DNA of 34,310 nucleotides, taken from assembly GCA_905207905.1 (NCBI GenBank), contig CAJLNC010000021.1:1-34310 (forward strand). Reading direction: 5' to 3'. Below are positions 29,829-34,310 of this stretch, piece after piece (positions within the stretch are counted from its first letter, which is position 1; every line of letters starts with the position of its first letter). The notes beneath the pieces were generated by a model. That model had not been told where the DNA came from, did no database searches, and worked only from the letters and a program-made list of their open reading frames with translations. A program made the translations under genes and the position numbers. The stretch comes from an uncultured Lachnospiraceae bacterium. GTDB lineage: Bacteria; Bacillota_A; Clostridia; Lachnospirales; Lachnospiraceae.

Positions 29829-31103
29829 CTACAGCCACATAGTGGAGAATACGGGGAACAGCACTACCAGGAAGAAGATTGCCACATATCCTACAAAGAA
29901 GGGCATCTGTCCCTTGGCAATGGCGCCCATTTTCAGCTTTGACACGCTGGCTGCGGAGAAAATGTTTACAGCAACCGGCGGAGTCATGGTTCCGATTACG
30001 TTGGAAATAGAAACGATCATACCAAAATGGATCACGTTGATTCCCAGAGACTGGGCGATGGGCCACAGTACCGGAACCAGAAGCACTGCTGTCGCAATAC
30101 CTTCCAGGAAGGTACCAAAGATCAGCAGAATGATTGCTACGATCAGGCAGAACAGCACCGGACTTAAGTTCAGGCCGATTACAAAGTCTACCAGCTGCTT
30201 GGAAATTCCGGAGAATGCAAACAGCCATGCAAAAGCAGTAGAGGTTGCAATGATAAACAGGATCATAGCGGAACTCTTAGCGGAATCTAAGAAGATCTGA
30301 TACAGGTCTTTTAATTTTACTTCCTTATAGATAAACATACCTGCAATCAGAGACCACACAACTGCAACTGCAGCAGACTCGGTGGGTGTCAGCAGACCGG
30401 AATAGATACCGCCCAGAATGATGATGGGAAGCAGCAGAGCCGGAATTGCCTTTACAAAGCTTGCGCCGAATTCCTTCAGGCTCATCTTCTGGCTGCTCTT
30501 AGGCCACTGCTCTTTCTTTGCATAAAACAGAACTACGATCATCAGCACTACCATGATGGCAATACCGATGGCCATACCGGATTTAAACATATCGCCTACA
30601 GAGGCGTTGGTCATGGTCGCATAAACCACCATGATAATACTGGGTGGGATGACTGGCCCCAGGCCGCCCGATACCACCAGCAAACCGGCCACCCGCTCCT
30701 TGGGATAGCCAAGACGGATCATATCATCGTAGAGCATTACGCCGATGGCCACTACGGTAGCAGGGGCAGAACCGGACAATGCTGCAAAGAATGCGCAGGC
30801 CAGCACCAGTGCCAGAGCCATACCGCCTCTCACGCCGCCTACGATGGAGTTGGCGAAATCTACCAGACGGCGGGAAATACCGCCCTTTGTCATAATATTA
30901 CCAGCCAGCACGAAAAACGCGATGGCCATAATGGAGGTAGAATCCAGTCCTCCGAAAATACGCTGGGGAATTACATTCAGTCCCAGATTAATGGCAGGGC
31001 TGAACACAATCGCGCACATGGTGGAGATACCCAGGGAAATTGCGATCGGTGCGCCAATAATCAACAGTACTGCGAATGATCCAAACAATAAAAATCCTGT
31101 CAT
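29829..31103 (-). CDS. dctM: TRAP transporter large permease (DctM)
   Basis: The 424-residue protein has about twelve hydrophobic segments and family marks of DctM/SiaM: 'SGSAPATVVAIGVMLYDDMIRLGYP' (about 108-132), 'LLVVSGGLGPVIPPSIIMVVYA' and, late, 'GMIVSISNVIGTMTPPVAVNIFSA'. It is the sodium-coupled translocating subunit of the importer. The ATG overlaps the stop of dctQ (TAATG), so the two are co-translated. It is ended by the terminator at 29,700-29,735. Confidence 0.93.
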   Translation of the reverse strand: MTGFLLFGSFAVLLIIGAPIAISLGISTMCAIVFSPAINLGLNVIPQRIFGGLDSTSIMAIAFFVLAGNIMTKGGISRRLVDFANSIVGGVRGGMALALVLACAFFAALSGSAPATVVAIGVMLYDDMIRLGYPKERVAGLLVVSGGLGPVIPPSIIMVVYATMTNASVGDMFKSGMAIGIAIMVVLMIVVLFYAKKEQWPKSSQKMSLKEFGASFVKAIPALLLPIIILGGIYSGLLTPTESAAVAVVWSLIAGMFIYKEVKLKDLYQIFLDSAKSSAMILFIIATSTAFAWLFAFSGISKQLVDFVIGLNLSPVLFCLIVAIILLIFGTFLEGIATAVLLVPVLWPIAQSLGINVIHFGMIVSISNVIGTMTPPVAVNIFSAASVSKLKMGAIAKGQMPFFVGYVAIFFLVVLFPVFSTMWL

Positions 31104-31714
31104 TATTTACCACCTCCCACATTTCCTTTGTGAAGCTTTGCCTCTTCCTCTTCCACTGCCTTGTTATAGGCTTCCGCCTCTTCCGCTATCTTGGCTGCCT
31201 CTCTTGCCTCCAGTTCCTCATTGCTCATGGAAAGATCCTTAAACAGAGCAACCAGCATTCCAAGCTGAACCAAAGTGATGATGGCAAAGCTGAGTACCAG
31301 AGCAAAATAAGGAACTGTCATAGGCAGTCCCAGACCGGGAGATTTCTGTCCGGATTTGATCTGCATCTGGAACAGAGCGATGGATTCTTTTGTCATAATT
31401 GCAGCAAAGATAATTACCAGAGCTTTGGAAATAATCTGAAGCACCAGTTTGGCCTTGCCCTTCAACTTATCCACCAGCGCGGTAACAGAAATCTGTGTGC
31501 CATCGCGAAGTCCCTTTTCCGTTCCCAGAAGCACCATATATACCATGCAGTATTTTGCGGCTTCTTCAAAACCAGTTACCGGGAGTTTGGTAAAGTTACG
31601 GTTCACTACCTGAATAAAGGCTGCCGCAACCATGATCGCAAAGGTCACAACCATGATGATATCTTCGATCTTCTGAAGAGTATTCAGTGTTTTCTTCATG
31701 TTGTCCTCCTGCAA
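31103..31714 (-). CDS. dctQ: TRAP transporter small permease (DctQ)
   Basis: The 203-residue protein has four hydrophobic segments and the DctQ mark 'NFTKLPVTGFEEAAKYCMVYMVLLGTEKGLRDGTQI' (about 44-79). The last 45 residues form a charged, Glu/Ala-rich tail ('ARE AAKIAEEAEAYNKAVEEEEAKL'), longer than in most DctQ proteins and probably a cytoplasmic coiled coil. It forms the membrane complex with DctM. It lies 84 bases after dctP and overlaps dctM. Confidence 0.9.
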   Translation of the reverse strand: MQEDNMKKTLNTLQKIEDIIMVVTFAIMVAAAFIQVVNRNFTKLPVTGFEEAAKYCMVYMVLLGTEKGLRDGTQISVTALVDKLKGKAKLVLQIISKALVIIFAAIMTKESIALFQMQIKSGQKSPGLGLPMTVPYFALVLSFAIITLVQLGMLVALFKDLSMSNEELEAREAAKIAEEAEAYNKAVEEEEAKLHKGNVGGGK

Positions 31715-31798
31715 AAGTAATCAGGGGCTGTCACAGCATATCTCCTGCGGCAGCTCCCCAGATTTTAAACTATGTTGTAAATTTTATCGGATATTCCT

Positions 31799-32800
31799 TT
31801 AGTTTACAGAAGCAATCGCCTCATCCACAGCGGCCTGCCAGGTCTCGTCGAAAGTGAATCCCTGTTTTTCAGCCTCTGCCTTGTAAGCAGCCTGAAGTGC
31901 GTCTGTATCAATGTCATGGAAGGTAACGCCCTCTGCGGTCAGTTTCTCCTCAGCAGCCTCGTTCTCCTCTACCAGGAACTGTCTCTCAGCATCGCAGCCT
32001 TCTTTTACAGCAGCCAGGAACGGCTCTCTTAAATCTTCCGGAATTCTGTTCCAAGCATCGTCAGACATGCAGAGCATGATGTATACAAACGCATGGTTGG
32101 TTCTGGTGATGTTCTTGGTGATCTCATAGAAACCGTTGTTCCAGCAGTTGCAGATTGCATTCTCGCAGGCATCAATGGTTCCCTGCTGCAGAGCGGTGAA
32201 CTGGTCGCCTGCTGCCATAGCTACCGGCATAGCGCCAAATGCGGTGAACGCTGCCTGATGGTACTGGTTCTCCATAGTACGGATCGTTACACCCTTGAAG
32301 TCCTCGATGGTCTGAATAGGATCCTTGGAGAATACGTTACGGAAACCGGACTCCATGTAACCGATTACGTGGAAGCCCTGAGCCTCAGCAGCTGCCTCAA
32401 TCAGATCGCCAACCGGGCCGTCTACTGCTGCATGAGCCTCGTCTGCATTCTTCCAAAGGAATGCCTGATCCAAAATAGCCATCTCAGGAATGAAGTTGGT
32501 CAATACGGAGTTGGCTACCGTTGCCACATCCAGATTGTTCATCATGGTCAGCTCCAGCATATCGCGCTCTCCGCCCAGGGCTCCGCCCGGAACCACCTCT
32601 ACCTGGATCTTTCCGTCAGTAGCCTTCGCTACTGCATCTGCTACTGCCTGGCCGCCTTTTACATAAGGAGATCCTTCCGGATCAACAAAGCCCATCTGAA
32701 TGGTGATCGGCTCTTCTGCTGCCATTGCGGTAGTTCCTGCAAATACGGTACCTACCATAGCTACTGCCAGTGACATTGCTACAACTTTCTTTGTTTTCAT
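31799..32800 (-). CDS. dctP: TRAP transporter solute-binding protein (DctP)
   Basis: The 333-residue protein begins with a signal peptide (MKTKKVVAMSLAVAMVGTVFAGTTAMA, cleavage about residue 27). The mature part is a DctP/TAXI-type carboxylate-binding protein: 'LGGERDMLELTMMNNLDVA' and 'FKGVTIRTMENQYHQAAFTAFGA', where the Arg of 'IRTMEN' is the conserved residue that binds the ligand's carboxylate. This supports a sugar acid as substrate. AAAGGAG precedes ATG, 16 bases after the kinase gene, so kinase and importer are one operon. Confidence 0.93.
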   Translation of the reverse strand: MKTKKVVAMSLAVAMVGTVFAGTTAMAAEEPITIQMGFVDPEGSPYVKGGQAVADAVAKATDGKIQVEVVPGGALGGERDMLELTMMNNLDVATVANSVLTNFIPEMAILDQAFLWKNADEAHAAVDGPVGDLIEAAAEAQGFHVIGYMESGFRNVFSKDPIQTIEDFKGVTIRTMENQYHQAAFTAFGAMPVAMAAGDQFTALQQGTIDACENAICNCWNNGFYEITKNITRTNHAFVYIMLCMSDDAWNRIPEDLREPFLAAVKEGCDAERQFLVEENEAAEEKLTAEGVTFHDIDTDALQAAYKAEAEKQGFTFDETWQAAVDEAIASVN

Positions 32801-32816
32801 ACTTTTTCTCTCCTTT

Positions 32817-34241
32817 TTATATAAATTTTTTATTGCTCTCCTGATTATAATACTTCAGATAACGCTGAAACTTTTTCTGATATACTGCGCTTTTCTCCGG
32901 ATCCGGCCGTACCACCCTGTTTGGCACCACAAAAAACTGTTCTGCCTCCAGAAGCCCCATCACATCCATGGCCAGCACTACAGCCCCCATAAGGGACCCC
33001 TGCTGAACCTCGTCTACTTCCATATCCTGGCAGAAAACGTCTGCACACATCTGCACCCAGGAGGAAGAATTTAAAATGCCGCCTGACAGCTTGATCTTCT
33101 CAGGTTTTGGATTGATCTCTGTGAGCATCTGGTAACAATGGTAAATATTAAACAAAATGCCTTCCTGCACTGCCCGGTACATATGTTTGATATCATGATG
33201 AGCCTTCAGTCCGTAAAAACCTCCCGTCCGCTCATCCTCCCATCCCGGACACCGCTCCCCGAACACAAAGGGGAGAAATACCGGAGTATCCTCGGTCTCC
33301 TTCAGGCCTGTCTCCAGATCAGAATAGGAAATTCCTCTTCCCACCCGCTCTCTCAGCCAGTCGATACAGTTGCAGCACCCTGCCACTGCCGCCCCGCTTA
33401 AGTACGCCTTGGGGGAAAGGTAACACCAGGTGCTGGGCTCTCTTGGTATCAGCGCTTCCTTGGTGGTCAGGCGGATCGCTCCGCTGGTTCCCACTGAAAA
33501 GGTCATAACCCCTTTTGCCAGCGCTCCCACACCCACCTGATTCAGACCTCCGTCTGCATTGGAGGGCACCACCGGGATGCCTGACGGCAGTCCCAATAAT
33601 CCAGCGCCGTACTCGTTTAAAGGATAGGTCTGATCGTAAGAGATCAGTTCCGGAAGCTGTTTTTCCGGAATACCCGCCTCCAAAAGCAGCTCTGATGCAT
33701 ACCTCCGGTTCTTCACATCCAGAAGTCCGCTTCCGCTGACCATGCAGCAGGTAGCCACCCGATGACCGGTCAAATGATAGGTATTGTAAGTCCCCTGTCC
33801 CTGGATCAGATAATCTTCCAGGCAATACCCCTGCTGCTTTAACAGCAAAAGCTTGAAAAAGGGATACGTGGCATTTACCATACAGCCAGTGGTGTGGTAA
33901 TACCGGTCCACATAGTCTGCATCCTTGCGCAGCTCTCTGCACAAAGCAGATGCCCCTGTATAACTCCAGGGATAGAGCGGCGTCACCGGCCGCATCTTCT
34001 CATCGCACAAGCATACGCTGTGCCAGGCTGCGCACAGAGAGATCACATCCACACTTCTGCCCTGAAGAACCTTTCTTCCGGCTGACATCGTCTTTTGGAA
34101 CACGGTCTCCGCATTATGTAAAACTGCATCCTCATACATCTGTCCATAGGCTTCCGTCTCCACCAGGGACTCTTTTGTCTCTGTGTCATAATACATGGCC
34201 TTGGCAGAAGTAGTGCTGGACTCTAAGGCTAAGATTCGCAT
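32817..34241 (-). CDS. FGGY-family carbohydrate kinase, gluconokinase-like
   Basis: The 474-residue protein has FGGY kinase features: N-terminal phosphate loop 'ILALESSTTSAKAMYYD' (3-19), the substrate-side 'SLCAAWHSVCLCDEKMRPVTPLYPW', the ATP-site 'GVMTFSVGTSGAIRLTT' (about 250) and 'KIKLSGGILNSSSWVQMCADVF' near 400. Layout and context (TRAP importer for a carboxylate, Gnd) suggest gluconate as substrate, giving 6-phosphogluconate. Xylulose or other sugar acids cannot be excluded. AAGGTGA precedes ATG 34,241. It is the first gene of the operon in view; any regulator lies beyond the right edge. Confidence 0.85.
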   Translation of the reverse strand: MRILALESSTTSAKAMYYDTETKESLVETEAYGQMYEDAVLHNAETVFQKTMSAGRKVLQGRSVDVISLCAAWHSVCLCDEKMRPVTPLYPWSYTGASALCRELRKDADYVDRYYHTTGCMVNATYPFFKLLLLKQQGYCLEDYLIQGQGTYNTYHLTGHRVATCCMVSGSGLLDVKNRRYASELLLEAGIPEKQLPELISYDQTYPLNEYGAGLLGLPSGIPVVPSNADGGLNQVGVGALAKGVMTFSVGTSGAIRLTTKEALIPREPSTWCYLSPKAYLSGAAVAGCCNCIDWLRERVGRGISYSDLETGLKETEDTPVFLPFVFGERCPGWEDERTGGFYGLKAHHDIKHMYRAVQEGILFNIYHCYQMLTEINPKPEKIKLSGGILNSSSWVQMCADVFCQDMEVDEVQQGSLMGAVVLAMDVMGLLEAEQFFVVPNRVVRPDPEKSAVYQKKFQRYLKYYNQESNKKFI

Positions 34242-34310
34242 CAGGAATCACCTTCCATCTCACTTTGATTTCAATAATATCCGAATTCAAAGATCTTCAG
34301 ACACAAGTGC

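Noticed and set aside
33319..33942. Minus-strand 207-codon frame inside the kinase gene
   Set aside because: It overlaps the FGGY kinase in another frame on the same strand; composition (R/G-rich) is that of an out-of-frame shadow.

Overview
The window comes from a low-to-moderate GC Firmicute, most likely a gut Clostridia/Lachnospiraceae-type bacterium. This is inferred from strong AGGAGG-type ribosome binding sites, TTGACA/TATAAT promoters, GAAC-N4-GTTC LexA boxes and the gene families present; no rRNA or tRNA gene is available to confirm it. It has two very different halves.

Positions 1 to about 15,340 are the integrase-proximal, early half of a prophage or prophage-like integrative element. 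At the far left is the right end of an IS3-family insertion sequence (1-1001), which has cut off the 3' end of a phage primase gene. A long leftward operon (about 12,350 down to 986) follows: a cluster of very small proteins, a candidate structured RNA (10,974-11,194), an XRE-type DNA-binding protein, a repeat protein (DUF7666 plus NTGxx repeats), a SNF2 helicase, a VRR-NUC nuclease, an HD-domain protein, a RecA-like/Sak4-like ATPase, a DUF669 (ssDNA-binding-like) protein, a short family-B DNA polymerase and the broken primase. This is a self-contained phage replication/recombination module. It is read from a TTGACA-17-TATTAT promoter that lies back to back with the promoter of a cI-like repressor (12,472-12,840), with three operator-like sites between and over them. 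Right of the repressor are two divergent LexA-box-controlled genes, a 250-bp mirror array of GTTAC/GTAAC motifs, and a tyrosine integrase (13,976-15,199) with its terminator. Just beyond it lies a short piece that reads as the 3' end of an RlmD/TrmA-type rRNA methyltransferase gene, the probable attachment site. No structural phage genes are in view; they would lie left of the window.

Positions 15,441-34,310 look chromosomal and metabolic, with all genes on the minus strand. Moving with transcription (right to left): an FGGY sugar-acid kinase and a TRAP transporter (DctP, DctQ, DctM); then a KduI/IolB-type isomerase, KDPG aldolase, 6-phosphogluconate dehydrogenase, a D-2-hydroxyacid dehydrogenase and a KduD-type SDR. 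Together these import and degrade a sugar acid (gluconate-, ketogluconate- or uronate-like). Next come a HIT protein, a double-ACT protein and an acyltransferase-3 membrane enzyme. Then there is a 750-bp non-coding stretch with a perfect orphan promoter and terminator (candidate small RNA), and finally an ABC importer operon (DUF3798 binding protein, double-ABC ATPase, two permeases) ending next to the element.

The main points for a second look are the candidate structured RNA inside the phage early operon, the orphan promoter-terminator unit at 21,605-21,820, the GTTAC mirror array, and the orientation puzzle at the rlmD-like fragment.
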